DNA from: Flaccisagitta enflata
Taxonomy: Eukaryota > Chaetognatha > Sagittoidea > Aphragmophora
Direction of reading: 5' to 3'
Assembly (NCBI GenBank): GCA_965153355.1
Contig: OZ231128.1
Location: 15,562,001-15,626,000 of the forward strand
Length of the DNA stretch: 64,000 bases
Shown: positions 33,240-46,691 of the stretch, one piece after another
How the letters are laid out: every line of letters begins with the position of its first letter
Position numbering within the stretch: the stretch's first letter is position 1
Translations under genes and position numbers: made by a program
Notes under the pieces: model-generated
What the model was told of the DNA's origin: nothing
Database searches by the model: none
The model's input: the letters and a program-made list of their open reading frames with translations, nothing else

Positions 33240-34900
33240 AAGAACGTCACTTTTTGGGCAAACTTTCAATGTTTATAAATTTTGGACAGTTTCAAGGTTT
33301 GAACGTTCTTAAATTGTTCTTAATTGAAATGCAGTTTTTAACCTTTAATTAAGAATGTTCTTAATTGGTTTGAGTTTGTTTTCAAGGCAAAAATGAAAGA
33401 ATATTTTAGAAACCTAACAAAGCAGCAAGTTTCATGTTTTAAAGGATGTCAAGAATAACATAGATATAATAAGACATACTGTAAAAACAAAAAAGATTAC
33501 ATAATAAAATCCAGGTTAATTATTTTCAATGAAATAAAATGTTATTAAATTTTTACACTTTTTAGCCTTTTGCTCTTAAATTAAAAAAAAGATGAAGCCC
33601 TCCAATGTTCTCAGCATGTTTTTAAATTCTTGAGGATTTCAAGCCTAACGTTCTAATAAACTTGGTTCTTATAAAAAAAAAAGTGTTTTCCTTCTTTTTT
33701 TTCACGTTCTTCACTTATTCTTACCACATATTTCCGAACTCTCCCTCCATTTTTAGGCGCGTGTCGCGACTCTGCACCTTGCCCTGATGGTCGGTTTGTT
33801 GGTCGGTCTGTCCTTCCGTCCATCACATTTTTTAAAATTCTAAGGTCACAAAAGTTCTTTTTAGAGTTAAACTAATGATTTTTAGTAGAGAAGTATTGGG
33901 CATCGGGTTTTGGATGAACCCAATACTTACTGGCGCCATTTGTAAGAAAAAAAATCAGCTGTTTCTCAGCTGTGAACATCCAAAAATCTTTAATCCCAGC
34001 CCCAAAACTGCCCATCTTCCTACTATGTAGGAAAGATGTTTAGCAGCACCTTGAAAGAGAGATATTTTAACTTCTCGTTTAGATCAATAAACAAAATTTA
34101 TTATTATTTTAATGTACATCCACAAATCTACAATCTGAGCGCAATCTCGTCTCTGTGCATCAAAAAGTTTAAAAATGCCATTAATTTGAAGTTGTAATAC
34201 CCTAATTTGTCCATCTGTTGCTTGCTTGGTCGGTTGGTCGGTCAGTTGGTCGGCCATGAAAGTTAGTCAATGTCTGTTGAACTCATTTTTGTTGTTACAT
34301 AGGGCCAAAAATTGAAATTGATAAAAAGTATCCATCTTTGGGAAAAATGTGGAAAACGTGAAAGAATAAAAAGATATAAAAAAAATTCATAGTGCCTAAA
34401 GTATTGGTCCGACAGTGCCCTGCTTTTTTCCAGAAGGTGTAAGGAGCCCGTTCTCACCCTGTACCAATTTCAACCCCAGCCCCAGGTGAGCCCAATGTTG
34501 CCTGAACTTCCCCGAAGGGGCCCAATCGAAAAAGTGAAACATCAATTCCTTACCCAGGACTCAAAAAATTGAAAAACGTTTTTCGATTTTTTCCCAATGA
34601 ATACAAAAATAACCAAAAACAATCAGGTGCATCAGTTTTGAGCACATGAGGGGAAAACAAAACGTCATGGAGTCATCCATAAGTGCTGCTAAATTTCCTT
34701 GATAGTAGAATTGCCTCAAATCGAAAATGGAAAGAAAAATATAATTCCCCTCAGTTTCGAAAAGTTTAATTACGTGATTCGACTTTGGGCGTGTTGACCA
34801 TTAACGCCTTTGGAACATAAAATTGTCACCAAACATATCAAATCTGAGATATGACAGTGATCAGCGGCTATGCAAAAGTCTCACTCCTCGAGCATTTAAT
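33240..34900. other. AT-rich stretch without genes; one family A fragment
   Basis: A family A fragment (tttttaggcgcgtgtcgcga and ggtcggtctgtccttccgtc) lies at 33753-33835. Nothing else is supported. Confidence 0.5.
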
Positions 34901-34922
34901 TGTTTTCTATCCCTGGAGAATG

Positions 34923-35332
<410 letters not shown>

Positions 35333-35485
35333 AACCAACCAAATACCTAATAAAGACGGTTTCACCGACAGTCAGGCGACAAAAAGCAGAGTCAAGTAGG
35401 AACGTGTGAGGAGATCACTAATGGCAGACAAAAGTGGGGTAGAACAAGTAAAGAAGACTACATGCGTGCATGAAGATCAAGGCGT

Positions 35486-35825
<340 letters not shown>

Positions 35826-35925
35826 AAAGTGATGTTGGTCACGTACGAGATTAAAATCTCACGCCGCGTCTTGATGTCGGATGTGCTCTTTTTACCGTGT
35901 TACTTACTCTCAACTGTGCTCGTCT

Positions 35926-35928
<3 letters not shown>

Positions 35929-35992
<64 letters not shown>

Positions 35993-35998
35993 GGTCTA

Positions 35999-36028
<30 letters not shown>
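35929..36028. repeat. (CTGT)n microsatellite
   Basis: About 25 tetranucleotide units. Confidence 0.95.
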
Positions 36029-36030
<2 letters not shown>

Positions 36031-36102
36031 ACACTTTGTCTGTTCTTATTTCTTTCTGTATGTATCCTTCATTTTATCATGTGATCCGTGTAGGATGTGC
36101 TC

Positions 36103-36755
36103 TTTTTAGATGCGTCCTCGCGTCTCTATAAGAGGGTTCGTCCGTCGGTTGGTCGGTCGGTCCGTCCGTCCGTGCGTTACGCCTGTGCAAAAACCAAGTT
36201 TCTTGGTTGTTTTTGACCTATACTGAATCAAATGATCGACAAACATGTTTTGAGAGTCTCCTTTACTACTCAGTTGTTTCATCTGTCAATTCGTTCATCT
36301 GTCTCTCCATTCAAGTCACATCAACATGTTCAATACACGCTGAGACACAGTCAGGACGCATCGTTGCCCGGTCGGGTTTGTTACCTTGTTACTTACTCTC
36401 AACTACAAAATGCACTTTTTGTCTGTCATACTGTCTTTCTGAATCCTTGACTATTTTGATATCCTTTTTAGATGCGTCCTCGCATCTCTACAAGAGGGTC
36501 TGTTCGTCCATCCGTCCGTCCATATGTCCGTCCGTTACCCCTTTGCCAAAAATCCTGCTAACCATCTCAAATCACTCACCAACCACCCCGATCATTTCTA
36601 GATGCGTCCTCTCATCTCTATAAGAGGGTATGTCCGTCTGTCCGGCCATACGTCCGTCCGTATGTCCGTCCGTTACCCCTTTTTTAAAAATCCCGCTAAC
36701 TATCTCAAATCACTCACCAACCACCCCCGATCATTTTTAGAGGCGTCCTCGCATC

Positions 36756-36770
<15 letters not shown>
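36103..36770 (-). repeat. Four family A hairpin ends in a row (GATGCG subfamily)
   Basis: Hairpins gatgcg-tcct-cgcgtc (36109-36124), gatgcg-tcct-cgcatc (36471-36486), gatgcg-tcct-ctcatc (36601-36616) and gaggcg-tcct-cgcatc (about 36740-36755) are each followed by aagagggt-type and ccgtccgttacccctt-type sequence. The last three are tandem copies of a unit of about 130 bp. Confidence 0.7.
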
Positions 36771-36843
<73 letters not shown>

Positions 36844-36845
36844 TG
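36761..36845. repeat. (AG)n-(CAGA)n microsatellite
   Basis: AG tract followed by CAGA units. Confidence 0.95.
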
Positions 36846-36899
36846 AGAGAGGAGAAAACTATTCTCAATAGTGTCAATTATCAATTTCCAAAGCATCAC

Positions 36900-37740
36900 T
36901 ATGGAGAATGGATATTGACACTATGGAGAATTCTCAGTAGCGACAAAATGTGTAGTTGTCATCGTTGACCGAATCAGAATCAGAATCAGAATCAGGAAAA
37001 GCTGCCCAGAGAAAGATAGGTAAACATTCAAACAAAACACAATCAAAACCAGTTACGATTTTTTTTCCTATGACAGGATCCGCCTTTATTGATATAGACC
37101 TGATGGCTATTGGCAGTGTCAGTAACCCATTCAACGGTGCTCATTGCTTATCGTTAGCACCTGCTTGGCCACAGCAAGTCTTCTCAAAAAGTTTGATTTG
37201 GAATTTCAAAAGTTCTTTAAAAGAATTAATGGATTAATGATAGTCATGGAGGAAATCAAAGTATGGACCCAAAGCCTCTCGGCCAGAGGGTATCGAATAT
37301 GTAAACAGAGATCCCTTTGTTTGAAGATTTTCAATTGTCAGCTTCAATCCATTGAGCCAAAGCTTGTAACACGGAAAAAACATTCGATCTGACAAAATAG
37401 TCTAACTTTTTTTTATTGTTTTCATGAATTCTCAAAAAGAAAAAAAAAAGATGTCCTTTGCCACAAAGGATTAGTACTCATGCAAGCCAAAGGTAAATTT
37501 GAATCTTCCTCTAAGAACCTACTTTAAATTCTTTTTTATTGCATGACATTGAATTAATTAAAAACGTACAGTGGGCTACTGCCTTTTCGTCACCTGATTC
37601 AACGTCATTTCGGATATTTCGTCATTGATTGTTTGCTCCCCAAATTTCATAGGCTTTTGTAATGTTAATTTTTTCGGTTATATCGTCACTGGAAATTACG
37701 TGCAAACCGTATTCATCGACCATAGTTTCTGTCCCAATGA
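36900..37740. other. No gene called
   Basis: A reading frame at 36956-37237 (ESESES start) has no splice or family support. Confidence 0.45.
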
Positions 37741-37745
37741 CCACT

Positions 37746-37914
37746 TTTTAGTTGCGGACACGCAACTCTATAAGAGACTTTGTCCGTCCGTCGGTTGGTT
37801 GGTTGGTCGGTTGGTCGGTCGGTCGGTCCGTAGAGATGATCGAGTCGAAAAGTGGCAAAATGTGCATATCCGCCCCTGCCCACCCGTCCACTGGTGGCCG
37901 TGTATCCAGCCTTG
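37746..37914 (-). repeat. Family A repeat
   Basis: Hairpin GTTGCG-GACA-CGCAAC at 37751-37766, a ggttggtcggt tract, ccctgcccacccgtcc, and the end ccgtgtatccagccttg. Confidence 0.75.
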
Positions 37915-38036
37915 TTTCCAATTTACCGACCCTTCGAGCCATGAGACAAGGAGAAGAGGAGCAGGAGGATGATGAGGGGAAAAGATGGGGGAAAGATGGA
38001 AGGCTTCGGCATGGTCGATATCCACAATGCACCATA

Positions 38037-38040
<4 letters not shown>

Positions 38041-38101
<61 letters not shown>

Positions 38102-38135
38102 CAGAAAGACAGACAGACAGTCAGACAGACAGAGA
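38041..38135. repeat. (AG)n then (CAGA)n microsatellite
   Basis: AG 38041-38099 followed by acagacagacagt units. Confidence 0.95.
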
Positions 38136-38774
38136 CAGTGAGAAAGAAAGAAATTGGCGGGTATAAGCGAGTGAGGGAAAAAATTATTTTAGGACTTCTG
38201 TTTGATGAAGTAAAGCTTTGAGTTTCAACTTTGCCAAAGGACGCAGAAAAAAAAACTTTTCTAAAATTGAAATTGAGCTGCAACATCTTTAAATAAACTT
38301 CTTTTGACGCAAGTGATAAACCATCCGCGCATTTGTGGAAACGAAGTTTGAATTAGCATAGATTTGATCTAAGAAAATGCCATTTAATTTGCGTCACACT
38401 CTTTTTTGTATGTCTACCATGTACACGATCTAAGCAACTTTTGAATCGTTTTGGTTTTTTGCCTTCTACATGAGACTATCATGGTTGTCCTAGTCTCAAT
38501 CTATTTCCCTAAGCTATTTCACTTTCGTATCATGAGTGAGAGAAACTACAGTGTGACTTTTGTCATTGTCTATTGCTTCATGACTGTTACCATTACAGTT
38601 GCTTCATAATTTGATGAAAATTCATTACAAATTATTTTCTTTTATTTTACAATTTTAAAAAGATTAGTTCCTATGTCTTCTGAAGTTTATTCTTTTAAGT
38701 ACTAAAACTTTGTTTTGTGACTTTTGTCACTCAAAATTTTACCACTTGAAGGAAAGAAATGGTAATAAAAATCA

Positions 38775-38860
38775 AATTCGATATAACGACACTCGGATTT
38801 AACGACCAAAATACCCTAGTCTCCTCAAGGACGTTAAATCGGGTTCGTACTGTACCTGGC
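38775..38860. mobile_element. Pogo/Tigger-like MITE remnant
   Basis: 'tcgatataacgacactcgga' and 'ggacgttaaatcgggttcg' are inverted, Tigger-like end sequences around a short core; the end reads tactgtacc. Confidence 0.45.
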
Positions 38861-38884
38861 TTTTGAATTGATGATGGTTGATTT

Positions 38885-39001
<117 letters not shown>

Positions 39002-39004
39002 AGA

Positions 39005-39884
39005 CATACAAGGTGATTTATATCAACAGACACAGAAGAAAACAGCGTTATTTGATTTTTTATGACAAATCAATTCTGATTTAATTAATCTTATTTTTTC
39101 ATAAATTGCAAAAATAGTATGATCAAAACCTAGGGGTTTATAGAATTTAGTCTCTTTCGATTCTCCCCCCCCCTACTTTTTATTTCATTCCCGGCGATGC
39201 GTTTCAAAATTTATGATTTTTTTCTTCATCAAGCAATGAATTAGTGTAGTTAAGGTTTTATAGTGTTGAATTGTGTTTTACTAATCAGTTATTGCAATTG
39301 AAATTGATGGAAGACTTTGCATTTCAAAGTCAAATATTTCTATCATCAGATTTGATTGTTATCCATAATTTGGTTACCCCGTCAATTTATATAAATTGAT
39401 GTGGAACTCCCAGTACATGCACAAAGTCATCATGCATAACGAAATCAAGGAACTTTCCCGTCATGGTTGATCCCTCTCTGTTTATCTATCAAATTCTGTT
39501 ATGAGAATTTTTTTGGCACTGATTTTCAATCCTGCAATACTTAAAAAGATCTGGACCATATGTACATGTCGTTCAATCAAAACTTAAAGAGGACATTTGA
39601 GGATTTTTCTAGCTCTCTACATTGAAAGGTAACTATTGAAACTATTGTTGATGTTGTTGTTGAAATGAAATGAAAGCGACAGCTATCTGGAGAGGAAGTA
39701 AAAAGACAAAAAATAAAGATAGGAACACATCAATAAGACATGAAAGACCATTTCTCGTTGTTTCCACATGACTCTATCTAGGAGGTTCATCCCCATCCAT
39801 CCAACTGACTTGATTTTTTCAACAAAACCACTCCCTGGACTCTTTTTGAAGTCAATAAATTTTCCTACCAAATTTCTCTTTCAG
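39005..39884. other. Upstream region or intron of the HEPN-like gene
   Basis: No repeats or exons are recognised until a strong 3' splice site (aatttctctttcag) ending at 39884, eight bases before the ATG of the next gene. The gene therefore probably has a non-coding 5' exon upstream. Confidence 0.5.
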
Positions 39885-39892
39885 ACATCACC

Positions 39893-40603
39893 ATGTCATC
39901 AAACTACTGGACTGAAAGTCGTCAGCAACTTTGCCGTCTTCAAGCTGCATTTGTCCGCATGAACGATATTGTCCGGGACTTGGTTGACATACGCTTCTCC
40001 ACAAAGCACAGTCATGCATATCCAAGCCTCGCTAACCACTGGAAGCAATGGAGCTATGACAACCACGGTTTCATCAAAAGGTTTCGCTTCTGGAAAAAGC
40101 AACCCAAGGAACAGTTCATGGATCGTGAAATTCCCATTCTTGATTCGGCCGATGTTACTTTCTTCGCTTACCTTATGGCTGAAATCGATCCCGATTGCGC
40201 CGCCATGAAAATGTTTCAAGAAATTCGTAACGCCGTCGCCCATATGACCAACACTGAGCTAGATGAGTCCACCTTCAAAGATAGATTTCAGAAGATAGTC
40301 GACGCGGTCAACGCTGGCTTCCACAGCAATGCGGTGGAACGACAGAGATGGATCACAATTCTGGAAAAAATTCGGCAAGATAAAATTGCCAATCCCGAGG
40401 AAGTCCGATCTCAGTTTCAGAGACAAGCGGAAACTGTCAGATGGCAAGTCTCCCAACACAACCTCAGTTTTGGCAGCTTTCAAGATTGTCACAATGTCAG
40501 CAATATCTATCACATCACTGTCAATGGTGACAGTGTAACGCCTTCTATGATACCATCGGGTTTGTATGTTGTCATGACCTGCTATAATGAAGATAATAAC
40601 TGA
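39893..40603 (+). CDS. HEPN-domain-like protein, 236 aa, single coding exon
   Basis: The ATG at 39893 lies just after an excellent splice acceptor, and the frame runs uninterrupted to the TGA ending at 40603. Residues about 80-145 look like the HEPN fold of DZIP3-type animal proteins: a hydrophobic helix (DVTFFAYLMAEID), then MKMFQEIRNAVAHMTN, then a third helix (FKDRFQKIVDAVNAGF). R112 and H117 form the RNxxxH arrangement typical of HEPN nucleases, so RNA cleavage or an inactive protein-binding role are both possible. The C-terminal 90 residues are unassigned. No transmembrane segment or signal peptide is seen. Animal DZIP3-like HEPN proteins are often larger; this one has no RING or other domain visible. 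Confidence 0.65.
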   Translation: MSSNYWTESRQQLCRLQAAFVRMNDIVRDLVDIRFSTKHSHAYPSLANHWKQWSYDNHGFIKRFRFWKKQPKEQFMDREIPILDSADVTFFAYLMAEIDPDCAAMKMFQEIRNAVAHMTNTELDESTFKDRFQKIVDAVNAGFHSNAVERQRWITILEKIRQDKIANPEEVRSQFQRQAETVRWQVSQHNLSFGSFQDCHNVSNIYHITVNGDSVTPSMIPSGLYVVMTCYNEDNN

Positions 40604-41240
40604 GATTAGATATAGACTAAAACTTTAGACGAGTAGAGATGTACACTTTGTTTTACATCAGCATTGTTTTACATTTCAGTCCTGAAAAAGAAGAAGACCA
40701 TGTGCAGTGCACTTAAAATCTAAATGTAGACTATGTGTTACTGGACAAAAACACATTGTGTTAGATTCCCTTTAATGCATCAGGGAAATCAAGCTGTAAG
40801 TAGATTCTGAGTGAAAAACTAGTCGTTACACGGATGATCCCGGTCGCAGAGCCACTTTTTTTTCTTTCTCAGCATTTTTTATTGAACGAGATGCAAGAAA
40901 AATTTTTGACGGCTGATTGCGCATAATAACCGGGTTTAATGAAACGCAAGAAAGTCGCGAGATGAATGGGTAATAAGAATTGAAATTCGCAACAGGGGAC
41001 CAAAAAAAAAGTTGATCCGCTCGCATGATGTGACTTTCACATTTAAAGACTTTGGCCTTCCTCATGCTTACTGCTACGATCTAGATCACCAGAACTCGGC
41101 AGTCGAGTTGTAAGAGTCCAAAAAGGGGCATCGGGGAGCGTGTTTTAATATCCCCGCGGTCGGACGCTCAGGCTAGAATTAATTTTATAGTCGTTTGGTA
41201 CACTACACCCCGCTATGTTCACCGATTCGTCCGTTGGTCG
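40604..41240. other. 3' region of the HEPN-like gene; nothing else seen
   Basis: No clear AATAAA signal was noticed near the stop and no other exon is supported. Confidence 0.4.
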
Positions 41241-41245
41241 GTCCT

Positions 41246-41421
41246 TTTTAGTTGCGGACACGCAACTCTTTAAGAGGCTTTGTCCGTTCGTCGGTCCGTC
41301 GGTCCGTAAGCACGAGTCGAAAAGTGGGAAAACAAGCATTGTGGAACGTTTTTAGTTGCGGACAGTTGCATTTCCGCCCTTGCCCACCCGTCTTCAACTG
41401 ATGGCCGTGTATCCGGCCTTG
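41246..41421 (-). repeat. Family A repeat with an internal partial duplication
   Basis: Hairpin GTTGCG-GACA-CGCAAC at 41251-41266. A second hairpin start (gttgcggacagttgca) at about 41354 is followed by ccttgcccacccgtc and the end ccgtgtatccggccttg. Confidence 0.7.
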
Positions 41422-41679
41422 TTTATTTCTTCAGCGCTAATGAGGTTTTCGTAATCACCACTTTCGCCAAAATGCCCCTGCCCAACCGTGTTTCGCCTTC
41501 TAGAGATAGAAGAAAAAAACATTGTGTTTTTTTGAAATTATATCATTCAAACCAAAACCATTTGCGTCTGACATTGGGACCTGATGCCCCGCTTTTTTGC
41601 TGTTGCGGATCGTTAAAACCTTACCATGAACTAACAACACGATGAAGACAACGATAACGGCAACGAGGACAACGCTAAT

Positions 41680-41730
41680 GAAAACGACGCTGATAAAGAC
41701 GACGCTGATAAAGACGACGACGAAGAACGG
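41680..41730. repeat. GACGCTGATAAA short tandem repeat
   Basis: Two to three units of cgacgctgataaaga; the long minus-strand frame across it is low complexity. Confidence 0.6.
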
Positions 41731-41954
41731 TGATAGGCAACATTGACAAAGACGCCAATGATGATGTAGATGAAGAAGGACATCAATGTCTAAACTGGCA
41801 CGGACCAAAGCATCAATGGTAAACATGGAAGTAGGTTTGCAACCCATATACCGGTAAAATTTATCTCTCATATAGTCAAATATGCTCCTTACCATCCATG
41901 AGCGACTATCGAGTGTAGAAATAAGTTGGAAACAATCTGACAAAGTTATATTAC

Positions 41955-42488
41955 TGTGACAGTTGGGCGCTTCACATAGCAAAAGTATCCTTTCACCCTA
42001 CTTAAGTAATGTGGAAGAGCAAAAATCATGAAGATAACCTTTTTTTTTAAATTTTTCATTTTTCCTTTTTCTATTTTTCATCTTCCGTTTTTGTTTTGGC
42101 TTTAAAGTTCCCACAGATTTCCCAGAATTCAGCAAAATCCTGTGTAATTTTGTTATAAAAAAGGACAATTATTTGTTATAGAAAATCATGATATTTGTAA
42201 AAATAAACTAAAACATAAGAATAAAAGCTATGAGAGCTTATGAAAAGGCAAAATTCTAATTTCTATGAAGAGTAGAAGTTTGATAATTCAAACAATGTCA
42301 GCATATTGTTTTATCCCACTGCATTATGCAAAATAGTGATTAAAAAACTATTTTTCAAAAAACGGAAGATGAATAATTTTTGATAAAACAAAAATAGTAA
42401 AGGTCTTAAAATTGGCTACTCTTCATTAAGTAAAGAGGGCAAGAAGAAATAACCAACTTTTGCTATGTGAAGCACCCAACTGTGACAG
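41955..42488. mobile_element. 534-bp foldback MITE
   Basis: Ends 'ctgtgacagttgggcgcttc' with 'acatagcaaaagt' and the inverse 'acttttgctatgtgaagcac' with 'ccaactgtgacag' pair over about 33 bp. Inner inverted words ttcatcttccgttttt / aaaacggaagatgaa extend the pairing. Confidence 0.75.
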
Positions 42489-42639
42489 ACATGATAAAAT
42501 CGCTATTTGATATAACAGAAAGAAGTTCCGCGCATTCGACGAAATACACAAAGGTGCTTCCTTTCCCATCAAGTCGATGGAGATTTCGCTTTTTCCAAGG
42601 ATTAGCAACTCGCAACTGTCTTCGTTTCACCGTGTCTAC

Positions 42640-42791
<152 letters not shown>

Positions 42792-43225
42792 TAATTTACA
42801 CTATTCAAAAACGCGTTAGAATACTTGCACAAGCGCATGCACCCGGACAAATTATCGCACATACTCAAAAGTAATCACACACACATACATATGACATCAG
42901 GATCAACATAAATGATCGCGGCGTGCGAGGACAACAGCGAAGTTACGTCATGTGGATTTTCAAACCATCTGAGAATGGTGTGTTAAAAAAAGTTACTTAA
43001 ACCGACAGACATGCAGACAATTACACACTGACCCATCCGCATAGCAAATACACACAGGTACAGCATACAATGAAGACAACGATGAAAACGACAACGTATA
43101 AGAAGATATGTAGCGAATCTCTTTATAACATGCTCTACATTGGACAACTCCCTCGTCTACGCCGTTCAAAGCGTCAAAGACACATTGGAAATGACTTTGA
43201 TCTAACTCATTGTTTCGATTGTTAG

Positions 43226-43430
43226 TTGAAGACTCGTTACACAAAAAGAAGCTTAGTCCATCCGTTGGTCTGTTGGTCCATCACACTCGAGTCAAAATCG
43301 TAAAAACGTTCATTTATGAGACTGTAGTTGTGAACATCAACATGAAGATGGGGGAGAAGATAGGGGTTGGACGCCCCTGTCTAGGTGTCCGCTTTGTTAT
43401 TGTGAGCCCGCGTCACTTGTTAAAGACATG
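43226..43430 (-). repeat. Degraded family A repeat
   Basis: Weak hairpin remnant, ccgttggtctgttggtcc, ggttggacgcccctgtc and gagcccgcgtcacttgtta, matching the order in better copies. Confidence 0.45.
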
Positions 43431-43758
43431 CGACTTTTGTTTTAGCCAAATTTTACATTCGCGCAATGGGTGACTGGTGAAATTTAAGTAGGGTAAGGGG
43501 TAGCATCAAAGTTAGGTGTTGGGTCGAAGATACGGTCGCGGTTATTGATTTCAGCCAAAGATAAAATGGATTTTTGATGAAATAACAATTTAATGCACTC
43601 AGCATTTTTATTGCTTTGGTTTTAGATAGGTTGAAAGACAAGTGGGGCACATTTGGGAGTCATTTAGAGGCTTTGGGTAGACCAGAATCTGGACCGTTTG
43701 GGTAGATTCTGGTGGATGAACTGGCTGAATAACCCAAATGTGTTCCAACTCCTACTGT

Positions 43759-44352
43759 AACAGTGGCCAAAATAAAAACCGGACGCTCAGTTTTTCATGA
43801 TTGACTGAATATTGCACATACTTTTTACTAAAAATCCATGAGTATTTTAAAGAGCTTCAAAAACTCTACAAATCTAGACCAAGCAGAAACTTCTAGCTTA
43901 AGTCGTTTTGAAATGACATAAGATTGAAATTCAACACCCATTTTCTTGGAAGCAAATTACTGTGCCTGACAATAAGACACTTTTTGTTTCACATATTGTG
44001 TACAATAAAGAAATCAAATAAATGGAATGAAATTCAAGGTAAAATTGAAGTATTTTTAATTCTCTACAAGATGGAATCAAGCAGAAATCATGATTCTAAT
44101 TTGTTTACAAGCTATATTAATTCAAAGTTGGTTACTCAAAAAAGATTGATTCCAGATTCGAGATTTCTGAGTGGTTATCTTTAAAGCATCATAACTTCTA
44201 AAGTTTTGAAGCTACAATGTTCTGTGAGAGCTCAAATGAAAGATATTTCGAAGCTCTTTGAAACCATCATGGATTTTAAGGGTTTATCTTTCTTAGTAAC
44301 TGAGCAATCCTTGATGAAAAAACAGCGTCCGGTTTTTTTTTTGGCCATTGTT
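43759..44352. mobile_element. 594-bp mariner-like MITE with TA ends
   Basis: TIRs TAACAGTGGCCAAAATAAAA and reverse TAACAATGGCCAAAAAAAAA, each continuing accggacgct. TA at both extremes fits a TA target duplication. No transposase frame inside. Confidence 0.75.
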
Positions 44353-44359
44353 ACTTATA

Positions 44360-45040
44360 TTATTTTGATTGTGCGTAGCAGTGTCAATGTATGTTTCGCA
44401 GTCGTTTGTAGGTCTGCATGTTGTCATATCAAATTGTTTCATGTTCAAAGAAATACAGATAAAAAGCTATGAATAAAATTATTCATGATTTTGTATCAAT
44501 TGATAAATGCTCGGCATAAGCCCTAATTACTGTTGAAGCATGTGGGCTATTAGCGATTGGTCTCCTTAGCTAGTTAAGGTAACGTTTGATAGATTCCCGA
44601 GCATCAAGAATAGAAAGAAACTTGAACTATTTGACCATTCCATTTATCAGTAGACTTTCAGTCGATTCCGTTCAGGACACGGTACGCGTACTTAAGTATC
44701 TAAGCGATTATTTTCATTGTTGACAAACCATCTCAGGAACTTACAAGCAATTTTTCCCGATGGGAAACACGTGACGCAGAGTTATGGTTCCTCTAAGTTC
44801 AGGAGTCTCTCTACACTACAACAAATTTTAAAACCATTTTGTATACACGGCATCATATTCATGTGAGCAATTTTGAATGTGTCAGATGGAACGGCAAGGC
44901 AGAAAAATTTTGAAGAAGAATGAAAACAAAGCCGGATACGCGGCTACCCAAGTTGTGTGCTGGTGTGCAGGGGCAGTGATACTATCTAGAGCATAAGTAT
45001 ATCAACAAAATAAGAATTAGTTTATTGATCATTAGAGGGT
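44360..45040. other. No gene seen; small family A remnant
   Basis: 'aaagccggatacgcggctac' at about 44938 matches the far end of family A in reverse. Otherwise nothing is supported. Confidence 0.45.
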
Positions 45041-45048
45041 TTATAAAA

Positions 45049-45335
45049 CAAGGCCAACACCTATAAGTCGCGTGCGAGACTTACAGACAAAGAATGACTT
45101 AGAATGACTTAGAATGACTTTAAATGACTTAAAATGACTTAGAATGACCCATAATGACTTAGAATAACTATAAATGACTTAAAATGACTTAAAATGACCT
45201 AAGAGTTGACGTTATAGTACCAAAAAGTAAAGTGTGACGGACGGACGGACGGATGGACGGACCGACGGACCGACGGACCGACGGACCGACGGACCGACAA
45301 AGTGGGGTGTAGAGTCGCGTGCACGCGACTAAAAA
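45049..45335 (+). repeat. Family A repeat, full length with perfect hairpin
   Basis: It starts caaggccaacacc, contains ten or so 'agaatgactt' units, then GGACGGACC-type units, and ends in the perfect 18-nt palindrome AGTCGCGTGCACGCGACT (45313-45330) plus AAAAA. Confidence 0.85.
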
Positions 45336-45872
45336 TCTATAGAATAAGCTATATACTTAGTATTACCTCTTTGAGCTACAAATACTACCTCTATATGGAT
45401 TTTTTATGCAATTTAAGATGAATACTTAGTACAAATGTATGATTACTTCCCACGCCTTCAACGTGTTTTAGACCATTTCTTTGTCACTACCATGTTCTCG
45501 CTTTTGTGTCATTTGCCCTCACAATAATTCAAGGGAGTTGAAGTAAACCAAGAAAGTGTTTGGCGCTGTAACTAGGACAAAAAGTCAGAAAAAAAAAACT
45601 TATAATCTATCTGAAAAGAAATTATTTTACCACAATCAGAAATCAAAAAGAAACTAGATGCAATATTTTCTTCATTTTTCAGAAAAAGTGTTAATCATAT
45701 TTTGCATCTCATTTCTAAACGCCTTGAGCTAGATGGATGCGGTTTGCAGCATTGTGTCAAAAATTTGAAGTAGTTTCAGAATTTCACTGACTTTTATATA
45801 CAGATAGATTTTTTATTTCTAGTGAAAGTTATTGCTCTAAATGCTTGTTGATATACTTATGCTCTAGATAGT
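45336..45872. other. No feature seen
   Basis: AT-rich sequence; one passage (tttctaaacgccttgagc) is shared with foldback and MITE interiors at 53825 and 63100. Confidence 0.4.
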
Positions 45873-46455
45873 AATAGTCGCAAAAGCGTAAGATGGTCAG
45901 CGGTATCCATGCCCTACCTAAGTAGGTTGTGATTGAAGTTGAGGGAGAGAGCAGGGCAGCGGTCCTGAAGGGGCCAATGACCTATGCTTTCACACATGAG
46001 GAAATTTCTCCTCCTTCTCCTTCTAGTGGTAAAGTTTTGGGCCTTTGGGATGCGATTTAGGCCTAAGGGCTGGGGTTTTGGGCATTAAGCCTCAGGGACA
46101 CAGGGCCTTGAGAATGGAATTTGAGCGTTGAGGCTGACATTTTGTCTTAGAGGCGGGGATGTGTGCCTCAAGTCTAGTATTTAGGCAGAATTGGGCAGAA
46201 ATTGCTTGAGTATGGCCAAATTTGGCAGAATTTGACAAAATTCTGCAGGATTTGTTGGAATTTGGCAGAATTGAGCCAGAATTTGGCTGAATTTGGCGGA
46301 ATTTGGCAGATTTGGCAGAAGTTGGCAGAATTTTGTGATATTTGGCGGAATTTGGGTCTAGAGGCTGAGGGGTGGGGGTATGAAGCAGAAGAAGGATGAA
46401 AAATTTCCCCAAGTGTGATAAGTCAATGGCCTCTTTGGGGCCGCTGCTCAAAAAG
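45873..46455 (+). repeat. Family B repeat, copy 4
   Basis: It starts aatagtcgcaaaagcgtaag and ends ggggccgctgctcaaaaagg. The core minisatellite has drifted to gaatttggcaga units. Confidence 0.75.
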
Positions 46456-46544
46456 GGCTAACCACTCATTTGGGCAGGATTAGTGATGCAATCACAGCCA
46501 AAAAATGCTGAAAAAGTAAAAATTAGTAAAATTTGACAGAGAGA

Positions 46545-46617
46545 CCAACAAACATACTGATTGATGGACGGACGGACAAACAAAGCGGTTTGTTGAGTCG
46601 CGTGCACGCACCTAAAA
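46545..46617 (+). repeat. Family A repeat, hairpin end only
   Basis: gacggacggacaaacaaagc, then gagtcgcgtgcacgcacct and an A-run. Confidence 0.65.
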
Positions 46618-46691
46618 AAACTCATTAAACTGTTTCACAATTTCAAATGAAGCTCGTAACTAATAGCAGTTTTTCTTCAACCAAATCTTAG

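Noticed and set aside
36956-37237. 93-codon frame beginning with Ser-Glu repeats
   Set aside because: No family resemblance, no splice signals, and a TCAGAA tandem repeat explains the start.
41500-41982. A 160-codon minus-strand frame with a Val/Phe-rich segment
   Set aside because: The hydrophobic part comes from a short GACGCTGATAAA tandem repeat and its start runs into a MITE.
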